Shown: positions 1-7,166, counted from the stretch's first letter. The stretch: 10,350 nt of DNA from an uncultured Prevotella sp. (GCA_902477645.1 CABSIA010000109.1:1-10350), one strand, 5' to 3'. Numbers and translations are program-made. Notes: generated from the sequence alone by a model not told the origin.

Positions 1-2
1 AA

Positions 3-41
3 GCCACGGGATTATCGATAGAGGAAATAGACAAACTCTGA
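3..41 (+). CDS. 3' end of an upstream gene, probably Rpn-family nuclease (partial)
   Basis: The frame entering from the left edge reads ATGLSIEEIDKL and then stops with TGA at 39-41. A short helix-turn-helix-like ending of the form 'TGLSIEEIxxL' is typical of the C-terminus of Rpn / PD-(D/E)XK recombination-promoting nucleases (often annotated as putative transposases), which are abundant in Bacteroidota. Only 12 residues are visible, so the family call is pattern recognition and not proof. The stop lies 2 bases before the ATG of the GH53 gene. Either the two genes are co-transcribed or the GH53 promoter lies inside this gene, outside the window. Another protein ending in a similar helix cannot be excluded. 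Confidence 0.45.
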   Translation, partial: ATGLSIEEIDKL

Positions 42-43
42 TA

Positions 44-1135
44 ATGAAATTAAAAGCTTTATTACTCACATTGACAGCGGTATGCGCCACTACCGCATCA
101 GCACAGAAACTGCTTGGCGGTGATATATCATTGCTGCCCGAATATGAAAAAAAAGGAACTGTTTACCGCAATGCTGCAGGAACGCCTGTCATTCCTTTAA
201 AGTTTTTCAAGGACAATGGCTGGAATGCCATGCGCGTACGGTTGTTTGTAAATCCTGACAAAGCACCACAATCCAACAAGGACGAGGGTGTATGTCAGGA
301 TATTCCTTTTGTCGCAAAACTTGGTCACAAAATCAAAAAGGCCGGCATGCAGCTCATGCTCGACTTTCATTATTCCGACACATGGGCTGACCCAGGGAAA
401 CAGTTTATACCTACAGAATGGACAGATCACTGTGTCGATGCATTATGCCGCAAAGTGTATGAGCATACGGTGGAGGCACTAAAAGCGATGAGAAAAGCCG
501 GTGCCGAGCCAGACATAATTCAGGTTGGAAACGAGATTACCAACGGCATGCTGTGGCCCGTAGGCAAAATAAACCACAATGACTCTGACGACTGGAGCAT
601 ACTATGCAAAATGATAAGCAGCGGCATCCAAGCCTGCCGCGAGCAGTGTCCTGAGGCACGCATAATTATTCATACAGAAAAGGCGGGCGACTGGGATATT
701 ACACATCGCTTCTACACAGAGTTGCAGAACCACAAATGCGACTACGACATCATAGGACTGAGCTACTACCCCATGTGGCACAGAAATGTCGGTGTGCTTG
801 CCGCCACTCTCGACTCTTTGCAAACAGTTTTCCCCGACAAGGAAGTGATGATTGTGGAAACTGCCGGATATTACTCACACGACAATGATAAATGGGCAAA
901 GCCCGAGCTGTATGCGGAGTTCTATCCTATCTCACCGGCAGGACAGGCAATGTTTACCAAAGAGCTTGTAAGTGAGCTGCGCCGTCATAGTAATGTGACA
1001 GGACTGTTCTGGTGGTTCCCCGAAGAAAACGCCTCAGGCAATAATGTTACCGAAGGGTGGCTCAACCGTGGACTGTTCGACAACCACACAGGACGAGCAT
1101 TGCCGGCATTCTATGAATTTAAGAAATACAAGTAG
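44..1135 (+). CDS. Secreted GH53 endo-beta-1,4-galactanase (copy 1)
   Basis: A 363-residue enzyme expected to hydrolyse internal beta-1,4-galactosyl links in type I (arabino)galactan of pectin. Residues 1-21 form a Sec signal peptide (MKLKALLLTLTAVCATTASA, cut near ASA|QK). No lipobox cysteine is present, so it is not a lipoprotein. The rest is one GH53 (beta/alpha)8 domain. Visible family marks are MRVRLFVNP (63-71), LDFHYSDTWADP (106-117), the acid/base in VGNEI (Glu164), GLSYYP (238-243), the nucleophile in VETAG (Glu272) and LFWWFPEE near the end. The start at 44 places the signal peptide correctly. The sequence around the nucleophile (VETAGYY) departs slightly from the usual VETxYPW form. 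It ends directly after the catalytic domain (FKKYK), with no C-terminal sorting tail, unlike the second GH53 at 8807-10051. A -7-type promoter before the amylase (1221-1228) suggests the amylase can be transcribed separately. Confidence 0.93.
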   Translation: MKLKALLLTLTAVCATTASAQKLLGGDISLLPEYEKKGTVYRNAAGTPVIPLKFFKDNGWNAMRVRLFVNPDKAPQSNKDEGVCQDIPFVAKLGHKIKKAGMQLMLDFHYSDTWADPGKQFIPTEWTDHCVDALCRKVYEHTVEALKAMRKAGAEPDIIQVGNEITNGMLWPVGKINHNDSDDWSILCKMISSGIQACREQCPEARIIIHTEKAGDWDITHRFYTELQNHKCDYDIIGLSYYPMWHRNVGVLAATLDSLQTVFPDKEVMIVETAGYYSHDNDKWAKPELYAEFYPISPAGQAMFTKELVSELRRHSNVTGLFWWFPEENASGNNVTEGWLNRGLFDNHTGRALPAFYEFKKYK

Positions 1136-1150
1136 TCAAGAAAAGATCAT

Positions 1151-1166
1151 GTGCAATCGTTTGCAC
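1151..1166. promoter_or_regulatory. LacI-family-type operator-like palindrome upstream of the amylase
   Basis: GTGCAATCGTTTGCAC has perfect 6-bp arms (GTGCAA / TTGCAC) around a central CG, with 7 of 8 symmetric pairs matching. The GCAA-nCGn-TTGC layout is the established form of LacI/GalR-family operators, including maltose- and starch-responsive ones. It lies about 60 bp upstream of the -7 element at 1221, further than a blocking repressor usually sits, so an activating role is possible. Function is inferred from form and position. No regulator gene is in the window. Confidence 0.5.
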
Positions 1167-1220
1167 ATTGGTGTCAAACAATTCATAGAAAGACGAGAAA
1201 GGAATATAGATAAAAAAACG

Positions 1221-1228
1221 TATCTTTG
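1221..1228 (+). promoter_or_regulatory. Bacteroidota -7 promoter element for the amylase
   Basis: TATCTTTG matches the Bacteroidota sigma-ABfr -7 consensus TAnnTTTG exactly and lies 23 bases before the amylase ATG. The expected -33 position (about 1198-1201) reads AAAG rather than TTTG. The promoter therefore looks weak alone and may depend on an activator bound at the palindrome 1151-1166. Confidence 0.6.
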
Positions 1229-1251
1229 CAGCATAACTAAAAACTGACATA

Positions 1252-3249
1252 ATGAAAAAAATTTACTCACTGGTTGTTGCACTCCTCGCAACAATGAGCA
1301 TGCAGGCACAGGGATGGCCCACACGATATGGCGGTGTAATGCTGCAAGGTTTCTCATGGGACTCTTATGTAGATACCAAATGGACAAATCTGGAAGCGCA
1401 GGCTGATGAGCTGTCGCTGTATTTCGATCTTATTTGGATTCCTCAGAGCGGCAACTGCAACACCTCATACAACAACATGGGCTATATGCCGGTATATTAT
1501 TTCAACCAGAACAGCTCGTTCGGCACAGAAAGCGAGTTGCGCTCTATGATAAGCACTTTCAAGTCGAAAGGCACCGGCATGATAGCAGATGTTGTAATCA
1601 ACCACCGCAACAATCTTGGCAACGGAGGCTCGTGGACAGATTTCCCGGAAGAGACTTACAATGGTGTGAAATACCAGATGCAGCCTTCAGACATTTGCGG
1701 CAACGATGACGGCGGCAAGACAAAAACATGGGCAACACAAAACGGACAGACTCTCGGCAACAATGACACAGGTGAGGACTGGTCAGGCTGCCGCGACCTC
1801 GACCACTCGAGCCAGAACGTGCAGAATTGCATCAACGTATATCTGAAATATCTGCTCAACGACCTTGGCTATACAGGCTTCCGCTATGACATGACCAAGG
1901 GCTACGCAGGCTCTTACACCGCAGCATACAACAAAGCTTCTGGCACCAGGTTCTCTGTCGGAGAATATTGGGACGGCAACGTGACAAACCTTAAAGGATG
2001 GGTAGACAGGACGAAAGATAACGGAACCATTATGTCTGCCGCTTTCGACTTCCCGTTCCGCTACACTGTACGTGATGCCGCCAATACCGGCAACTGGGCG
2101 AAACTTGGCAACAGCAGCCTGATGAGACAGCCGGGCTACAGCCAGTTTGCCGTGACTTTCGTAGAGAACCACGACACCCAATACCGCTCGGCTACAGAGC
2201 AGCAAGACCCAATCAGAAAAGACACATTGGCTGCCAACGCCTTCATGCTCGCCGTGCCTGGCACACCGTGTGTATTCCTACCCCACTGGAAGGCTTACAA
2301 GCAAGAGATTAAGGGAATGATAGACCTGCGCAAGGCTGCAGGCATCACAAACACAAGCACATTCTCAACTTTACTGTACGATGCGAGCAAATACGCAGTC
2401 GCTGTCAACGGCACAAACGGCAGTTTGGCAGTTGCAGTTGGCAGCAACGCAAATAGTTTTTCACATAACGACTATGTAAAAGTCGTCGACGGCTACCACT
2501 ACGCATTACTTTTGGCAAAAGCATCTGAAATGGCATGGGCAGACAAGGCTTCCGGTACATACGGGGATGCCATAAACGTAATGCTTACAGCCGCATCTAC
2601 AAACAACAACGCTAAAATAGTTTACACTTTGGATGGCAGCGAGCCTAAAGCTACAAGCAATCCGTCGGCAAGCGGAACCATCGTGAAAATAAACGCAACG
2701 ACAACCTTGAAAGTGGGGCTGCTTGTGAATGGCATTGTCAGCAAAGTTATCACACGCAACTACACAATAAAACCATTCGTAGCCCACAAAGCCACTGTAT
2801 ATCTGAAAGTTCCAGAATGGACACCCGTATATTTCTATGCATGGGACAACACTGCAAAGAACACCCAGCTATTAGGCTCATGGCCGGGAACAAGGATGAC
2901 GGAAACTGTAGAGAAATATGGCGAGAAGTGGTACAGCCACAATTTCGACATCAATGCCAGCGGTTATTCGTTCAACATTATCTTCAACCAGGGTAACGGC
3001 AAACTGCAAACCGCCGACATCGGACCGATATCAGAAGACACATACTTCGAGTACACGGAAACGGCAGGCGGCAGACTGGTTGTCAAAGATATTACACAAT
3101 CCATCACATCGGGCATCAACAACGTCCATGCACCCGACAAAAACGTCAACGACAACAATTGGTACACCATCAACGGCATGCGCATAAATGGCATTCCAAC
3201 ACAAAAAGGTATATACATACACAAAGGAAAAAAAGTAGTAATAAAGTGA
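1252..3249 (+). CDS. Secreted multidomain GH13 alpha-amylase with CBM26-like module
   Basis: A 665-residue enzyme predicted to cut alpha-1,4 links of starch or glycogen outside the cytoplasm. Residues 1-19 are a Sec signal peptide (SMQA|QG). Residues about 22-425 are the GH13 barrel and a short C domain: DVVINH (113-118), nucleophile Asp213 in GFRYDMTKGY, acid/base Glu238 in SVGEYWDG, and Asp308 in FVENHDTQ. The complete catalytic triad argues for activity. Residues about 435-506 (VYTLDGSEPKATS) match the chitobiase C-terminal/Ig-like linker domain common in Bacteroidota. Residues about 514-602 (YFYAWD, LLGSWPGT, FNIIFNQG) resemble starch-binding family CBM26. Residues about 636-665 (NWYTINGMRING, KGIYIHKGKKVVIK) form a tail shared with the second GH53 and resemble a type IX secretion sorting signal. 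The subfamily looks like the plant-type/GH13_7 group but was not tested. It has its own -7 element and an operator-like site upstream. No SusC/SusD partners are nearby. Confidence 0.93.
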   Translation: MKKIYSLVVALLATMSMQAQGWPTRYGGVMLQGFSWDSYVDTKWTNLEAQADELSLYFDLIWIPQSGNCNTSYNNMGYMPVYYFNQNSSFGTESELRSMISTFKSKGTGMIADVVINHRNNLGNGGSWTDFPEETYNGVKYQMQPSDICGNDDGGKTKTWATQNGQTLGNNDTGEDWSGCRDLDHSSQNVQNCINVYLKYLLNDLGYTGFRYDMTKGYAGSYTAAYNKASGTRFSVGEYWDGNVTNLKGWVDRTKDNGTIMSAAFDFPFRYTVRDAANTGNWAKLGNSSLMRQPGYSQFAVTFVENHDTQYRSATEQQDPIRKDTLAANAFMLAVPGTPCVFLPHWKAYKQEIKGMIDLRKAAGITNTSTFSTLLYDASKYAVAVNGTNGSLAVAVGSNANSFSHNDYVKVVDGYHYALLLAKASEMAWADKASGTYGDAINVMLTAASTNNNAKIVYTLDGSEPKATSNPSASGTIVKINATTTLKVGLLVNGIVSKVITRNYTIKPFVAHKATVYLKVPEWTPVYFYAWDNTAKNTQLLGSWPGTRMTETVEKYGEKWYSHNFDINASGYSFNIIFNQGNGKLQTADIGPISEDTYFEYTETAGGRLVVKDITQSITSGINNVHAPDKNVNDNNWYTINGMRINGIPTQKGIYIHKGKKVVIK

Positions 3250-3370
3250 AGAACGAAGAGTGAAGAGTGAAAAACGAAGAGTGAAAAACAAAGAATCAAA
3301 TACCCAAACATTAATGGAATTATTAGTTGAAGCTAATGGATTCTTCACTCTTTGTTCTTCACTCTTCACT
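3245..3370. repeat. GAAGAGTGAA simple repeat forming a long imperfect hairpin
   Basis: The left arm (3245-3297) contains several near copies of GAAGAGTGAA / AACGAAGAGTGA and overlaps the amylase stop. The right arm (3339-3370) is largely its reverse complement (GATTCTTCACTC, TTCTTCACTCTTCACT). The loop carries a small inner hairpin (ATTAG 3323-3327 / CTAAT 3333-3337). The element fills almost the whole gap between the amylase and mgtC. Similar AGTGAAGAGTGAA-type repeats occur between genes in Bacteroidales. It could act as a transcription attenuator, an mRNA stabiliser or slippage-prone DNA. No U-tract follows, so it is not a canonical terminator. Confidence 0.7.
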
Positions 3371-3384
3371 TAAATAACATAATT

Positions 3385-3837
3385 ATGACAGAAGAATTTA
3401 TACTGCGAATATTCATAGCGGCACTGTTGGGTGGCGCCATAGGCTTGGAAAGAGAATACCGTGCCAAGGAAGCCGGCTTCAGAACCCATTTCCTCGTTGC
3501 CCTTGGCTCAGCTTTGTTTATGATACTGTCCGTACACGGCTTTGGCGAGGCGCTGAATAATTATCCCAACGTGTCTCTCGACCCGTCGCGTATAGCCTCG
3601 CAGGTAGTTACAGGCATAGGTTTCATAGGAGCCGGAACTATAATATTCCAAAAGACCAATGTAAGGGGCCTGACCACTGCGGCAGGTGTATGGGTTACGG
3701 CTGCCATCGGTCTTACCTGTGGTGTGGGAATGTATCTGCTCGCCACGATTGCAACAGCCCTCGTCCTCGTCGGACTCGAGGCTTTCAACGCCATCCTAAG
3801 GTGGATGAACTCAAAAAGAGGAAAGGAAGAAGAATAA
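3385..3837 (+). CDS. mgtC: Short MgtC/SapB-family inner-membrane protein
   Basis: A 150-residue hydrophobic protein with the MgtC/SapB signature: RIFIAALLGGAIGLEREYR near the N-terminus, KEAGFRTHFLVALGSALF, then GIGFIGAGTIIF and TTAAGVWVTAAIGLTCGVGMY. About four transmembrane segments are visible, followed by a short charged cytoplasmic tail (NSKRGKEEE). The start at 3385 (MTEEF) is preferred over an in-frame ATG at 3352, because the upstream 11 residues are encoded by the repeat arm. In Salmonella, MgtC links magnesium limitation, ATP synthase and virulence. Short Bacteroidota members lack the C-terminal ACT-like domain, and their role is unknown. It has no evident link to the carbohydrate genes around it. 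No clear -7 element is visible upstream, so it may depend on readthrough from the amylase. Confidence 0.88.
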   Translation: MTEEFILRIFIAALLGGAIGLEREYRAKEAGFRTHFLVALGSALFMILSVHGFGEALNNYPNVSLDPSRIASQVVTGIGFIGAGTIIFQKTNVRGLTTAAGVWVTAAIGLTCGVGMYLLATIATALVLVGLEAFNAILRWMNSKRGKEEE

Positions 3838-3870
3838 AAAAGAACGTTTTATAAAAGACAGTTTTTTAAG

Positions 3871-3900
3871 TGTAGGGCCACTACATATAGCGGCCCTACA
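3871..3900. terminator. Hairpin between convergent genes
   Basis: TGTAGGGCC (3871-3879) pairs perfectly with GGCCCTACA (3892-3900) around a 12-base loop. It lies 33 bases after the mgtC stop and 26 bases after the beta-mannosidase relic ends on the other strand. No strong U-tract follows on either strand (a T-run precedes it on plus), so it is a probable bidirectional terminator of non-canonical type. Confidence 0.6.
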
Positions 3901-3926
3901 TATTACAGAGTTACGGAATTTCCCCG

Positions 3927-4319
3927 TTAATTGCCTCCAAGGGGCTTAAAGTTTGCATCACTCCTCATGTTGTCACCGTTTATGGTTGTTTCCCCGTGCG
4001 CATAGACATGGCCAAGAGTGGTAATGGTGAGTTGCTTCTTGAAGTCATTCAAGGCAAGCGGAGTTGTGACATGAACGGTGCGTGTTCCGCCTGGCAGAAT
4101 GTCGAAATAATTGTCAGAGAAGAAGTTGTCGATGCCCTCAAGAGAGAAAAACACGCCACGCGCGAAGATATCAGTAGTTACTGTCACGTCGTAGCCATCA
4201 CCGGCAGCCTCAACTTCGGTATTAAGCCTCGGAGCTGTGAAATTCATATATTTCTGCTTATTGGCGTATGCTATGTTTGTATAGGTCTTTCCGCCTGTGG
4301 TGTGGACTTCAAAGGCAAA
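3927..4319 (-). pseudogene. 3' relic of a GH2 beta-mannosidase (C-terminal Ig-like domain only)
   Basis: About 130 codons encode only the C-terminal end of a GH2 beta-mannosidase. The stretch ARGVFFSLEGIDNFF followed by SDNYFDILPGGTRTVHV is the Ig-like mannosidase C-terminal domain, whose typical form is 'FxxNFFDLLPGE'. The preceding VHTTGGKTYTNIAYANKQKY matches the end of the domain before it. A complete enzyme is about 850 residues, so the signal peptide, sugar-binding, barrel and catalytic parts are missing. The frame stays open to about 4391 with a TTG start, but that stretch (KYVDILCHLCPHKMPFM) is translated repeat sequence (4321-4380) and not family sequence. No start signal is evident. 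It presumably once helped degrade mannan or galactomannan alongside the neighbouring alpha-galactosidase; the pairing is inference. Confidence 0.8.
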
Positions 4320-4320
4320 G

Positions 4321-4380
4321 TATGTGGACATAAATGGCATTTTATGTGGACATAAATGGCAAAGTATGTCCACATACTTT
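4321..4380. repeat. 22-bp-phased array of TATGT(GG/CC)ACATA palindromes
   Basis: TATGTGGACATA occurs at 4321 and 4343 and TATGTCCACATA at 4365, an exact 22-bp period. The first two units are near-identical over 22 bp, each continuing with AATGGCA. The third is inverted at its core and forms a 20-bp palindrome, AAAGTATGTCCACATACTTT, at 4361-4380. Positions 4299-4320, inside the mannosidase relic, match the unit at 17 of 22 bases. The array sits exactly where homology to beta-mannosidase ends. Possible explanations are a mobile-element end, phased protein-binding sites or a recombination scar. Confidence 0.75.
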
Positions 4381-4446
4381 TCGGGGGGCAAAAAGGCTCA
4401 TTTTTGGCACATCAGGCTCACACGTGACAACTGCAGACAATTATTA

Positions 4447-6654
4447 TCAATCCACAACCGTAACCTCATATACACGGCTCTCATACTCCCCATCGAGAGG
4501 CACCTCGAAGCCAACATTCATGAGCATATCGCCCGTAGCCTGCTTTCCGTCGAGATACGACGGTGATTTGCCCTCAGGAACGCTTAGCTCACGGAATCTA
4601 TAGGTCTTTGTGGCATCCAAGCCCTGCATTGTAAATCTTGGAATAACCTGATTGCGGAAATGCTCAAGCTTGTAGACAAAAAATGCCGCCTTATTTTTCT
4701 CAGGGCTAACGTACATCAGCGATGCCACGCCTTTCTTATCGTAAGGAGATATAAGCCTATAGAGGTCGCCGAACTGTACGACTGGACGAATGCGCTTGTA
4801 GTCGGCTATCGCCTTACGTGAGAATGCTTTTTCCCCGTCGGTCATTGACGACGGCAACATTTCCATGCCGAGGCGACCCGTCATAGCTACATCGAAACGG
4901 AATTTCAACGGCGTTATTCTTCCTGTCTGATGATTTGGCGATGCACTGACGTGCTGTGCCATGCAGATGGAGGGATAGAACAGCGAGGTCCCCCACTGCA
5001 TATATATCCGCTGCAAGGCATCGGTATTGTCGCTGACCCAGATCTCATCGAAATAAGGCATTACGCCATAGCTGGCACGGCCGCCGCCACCACCACACGC
5101 CTGCATAACCAAATCAGGATATTTTGCACGGATACGCTGAAGAGCACTCTCAAGACCACGATGATATGCAATGTTGACCTCCAATTGATTCTTGTCGCCA
5201 AGATAAGGCGAGCCATAGTTCATGGCCTCCACATTGGCATCCCATTTTATATATGCTATCTCGGGATATTCCCTCATAAGATTATCCACCACCGATACCA
5301 CAAAATCCTGAACTTTAGGATTTGCCATATCGAGAAGGCTTTGTGTGCCACCTCTACCATATCTAATATCACGGTTCTTCACCTGCATCATCCAATCGGG
5401 ATGTTTCTCGTAAAGCTCGCTGAGAGAGTTGGCACTCTCAGGCTCAATCCAGATACCGAATCTCAAGCCATTGCTTTTTGCAGCTTTTATGAGGCTCTCT
5501 ATGCCGTCAGGCAATTTCTCACGGTCAACAACCCAATCACCGAGTCCGGCATTGTCCTGCTTACGTGGATGTTTGCTGCCAAACCATCCGTCATCCATAA
5601 CGAACAGCTCACCTCCAAGGTCTGCGAAGTCACGCATCATCTCCGTCATCTTAGCCTCATCGACATCAAGGTAGACACCTTCCCAGCTGTTGAGAAGAAT
5701 ATCACGCTGCTTGTCACCTCCGTGTACAGCACCATTTCGTGCCCAACGGTGAATATTGCGGCTCACGCCGCCCATACCCTCCTTGCTGTAAGTGACAGCC
5801 AAACGTGGAGAAGAGAATGATTTGCCTCCAGCAAGATGATACTCAAACATTTCGGCACTTATACCAGCCATCAAATTGTGACAATAATTATTGTCTGTGT
5901 CTATTCGGATCTCATAGTTTCCGCTCCAACACAACACGGCACCAATGGTTGCGCCACTGTTCTCAGACGGCTTGCCGTCGAGTGAAATCATCACTTCAGC
6001 ATGATCAAGATGAGCATTGCGGGCACCGTCAAGATTTTTTATAGTCTTCACACCCATATTGAGAGGCTCACTGACGAGATTGCACTCTGCTGTCCATGCG
6101 CCATGCAGATGGCTTACCCATGCGTCACTGCGGCGAAAAGGCAGGTTGCCAGAATCAAGCCGACGGATAGAGAACGCCTTTTTACCTGTATTTGTAACCT
6201 CACTCCACATTTCGATTACATCATCATGTGTGATAGCAAGGTAATTTAGTTTGACAGTTACAGGATATTTCCGATCCTTCATTATAAGAGTTGTAAGCGT
6301 TCCACGAGGTGTCTCCATGCGCTCCACCTTCTCAAATGCAAGGTATGTCGTAGGGTTTCCGTCAGCATGTACTATCTGAAGTGATGTCAGAGTGTTGTAC
6401 TCCCTGCCAAACACGGGGAAAGCATTTCTGTTCATTCCAGCCCATATATCGTGCATGGCACTTACCTGACTGTCTTCGATTTTTGCACCATAATGTGAAA
6501 AGCGTGGCTCCTCACCGTAATTTGAAGAAAGAACAAGCGAGCTGTTGTCGGTAGATACGACAATGTCCTCGTCCCAAGCGTAAGCCGTGGAAGCCGCAGC
6601 AACCAAGAAGACTACGGAAATAACAAAACGGAATTTATTTACTAAGAAATTCAT
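4447..6654 (-). CDS. Secreted GH36 alpha-galactosidase
   Basis: A 735-residue enzyme expected to remove terminal alpha-1,6-galactose from raffinose-type oligosaccharides or galactomannan. Residues 1-26 are a Sec signal peptide (VFLVAAASTAYA|WD). The N-terminal beta-sandwich covers about 28-310, the barrel about 315-640 and a C-terminal beta domain the rest. Family marks are NSWEGVYLD (322-330), FVMDDGWFG (351-359), RFGIWIEPE (398-406), the nucleophile Asp472 in YIKWDANVE, CGGGGGR (520-526) and the acid/base Asp542 in WVSDNTD. Length and motifs fit bacterial GH36, and no break is visible. The start at 6654 places the signal peptide correctly. It is downstream of the GH95 relic, separated by a terminator-like hairpin (6692-6746), so it probably has its own promoter, although I see no clear TAnnTTTG element. 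It is the only intact enzyme among the relics of the minus-strand run. Confidence 0.93.
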   Translation of the reverse strand: MNFLVNKFRFVISVVFLVAAASTAYAWDEDIVVSTDNSSLVLSSNYGEEPRFSHYGAKIEDSQVSAMHDIWAGMNRNAFPVFGREYNTLTSLQIVHADGNPTTYLAFEKVERMETPRGTLTTLIMKDRKYPVTVKLNYLAITHDDVIEMWSEVTNTGKKAFSIRRLDSGNLPFRRSDAWVSHLHGAWTAECNLVSEPLNMGVKTIKNLDGARNAHLDHAEVMISLDGKPSENSGATIGAVLCWSGNYEIRIDTDNNYCHNLMAGISAEMFEYHLAGGKSFSSPRLAVTYSKEGMGGVSRNIHRWARNGAVHGGDKQRDILLNSWEGVYLDVDEAKMTEMMRDFADLGGELFVMDDGWFGSKHPRKQDNAGLGDWVVDREKLPDGIESLIKAAKSNGLRFGIWIEPESANSLSELYEKHPDWMMQVKNRDIRYGRGGTQSLLDMANPKVQDFVVSVVDNLMREYPEIAYIKWDANVEAMNYGSPYLGDKNQLEVNIAYHRGLESALQRIRAKYPDLVMQACGGGGGRASYGVMPYFDEIWVSDNTDALQRIYMQWGTSLFYPSICMAQHVSASPNHQTGRITPLKFRFDVAMTGRLGMEMLPSSMTDGEKAFSRKAIADYKRIRPVVQFGDLYRLISPYDKKGVASLMYVSPEKNKAAFFVYKLEHFRNQVIPRFTMQGLDATKTYRFRELSVPEGKSPSYLDGKQATGDMLMNVGFEVPLDGEYESRVYEVTVVD

Positions 6655-6691
6655 TATTATAAAGTTTAATTATTTTTTTAACTATTAAAAA

Positions 6692-6746
6692 CTCATAATC
6701 CCGGCGATACACCTGCATGGTGTTTATTGTCAATTGGGATTATGAG
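6692..6746 (-). terminator. Terminator-like hairpin after the GH95 relic
   Basis: CTCATAATCCC (6692-6702) and GGGATTATGAG (6736-6746) are perfect 11-bp complements around a 33-base loop. Read on the minus strand, the stem is followed by TTTTTAATAG, a short U-tract, as in an intrinsic terminator. It lies 15 bases after the fucosidase relic's stop and before the alpha-galactosidase start. It is probably the original terminator of the lost fucosidase gene. Confidence 0.65.
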
Positions 6747-6761
6747 GTTTGTCATTACAGC

Positions 6762-7166
6762 TCACTCAATCACAACCTCCTCACCTGCTTTCAGCGAGAA
6801 TGTTGTCTTTCCGGCCTTGCGGCTCATGCCCTCAGGTATTATTACATTCACCTTGGTGTCTTTCTGGGCATAGAGCACGGCCTTCTGTAGCTTGCCGCCC
6901 TGCCATTTCATGTCGGCAGTAACGGCGCCTTGTGCGCAAACACCCTTAATCTCACCGTCTTTCCATACGTCAGGAAGCGCAGGCAGAAACTCGATTGCGC
7001 CGTCGTAGCTTTGGAGGAGCATGTCGCAGATGGCCGCCACGCTCGCCTCGGTAGCGTCGAACGAGAAAATATCCTCTGGCGCGCCGGCCACTCCCTTGGG
7101 CGATACGGTCATTAGGCTCTCACGGACACCTCCCTGACGTCCGTCAATGATGGGACGGATCCTATT
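6762..7166 (-). pseudogene. 3' relic of a GH95 alpha-L-fucosidase
   Basis: The fragment encodes the C-terminal ~134 residues of a family GH95 alpha-L-fucosidase. IIDGRQGGVRESLMTVSPKG is followed by EDIFSFDATEASVAAICDML, then LLQSYDGAIEFLPALP and a C-terminal beta domain ending LKAGEEVVIE. The 'MLLQS-DG-IE-LPALP-W-DG' run is typical of GH95. Complete enzymes are about 800 residues, so the active site is gone. An ATG at 7112 lies inside conserved family sequence and is not a true start: family-like codons continue upstream (IRPIIDGRQGG) until an in-frame TAA at 7167-7169. Homology stops at a 15-bp palindrome. Its neighbour upstream is the broken fucose permease, so both steps of fucose use are damaged together. 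Confidence 0.8.

Noticed and set aside
3245..3370. CRISPR-like array in the GAAGAGTGAA repeat
   Set aside because: The units are under 12 bp, unevenly spaced and inverted in the second arm, without unique spacers or cas genes.
4361..4380. Palindromes containing TGTCCACA as DnaA boxes or a replication origin
   Set aside because: The best match to TTATCCACA has two mismatches, and no dnaA, rep gene or AT-rich unwinding region is nearby. Only about three units exist.
4321..4391. Extended open frame of the beta-mannosidase relic starting at TTG 4391
   Set aside because: The extra residues are translations of the palindromic repeat and have no family resemblance. The open frame there is accidental.
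4930..5820. Long plus-strand open frame (296 codons) opposite the alpha-galactosidase
   Set aside because: It is antisense to a well-conserved GH36 gene with complete catalytic motifs. The translation shows no domain and is rich in His, Ile and Cys, as expected for a shadow frame.
7062..7112. ATG at 7112 as the true start of a small stand-alone protein
   Set aside because: The residues upstream of this Met continue GH95 family sequence, so the Met is internal to a truncated gene.
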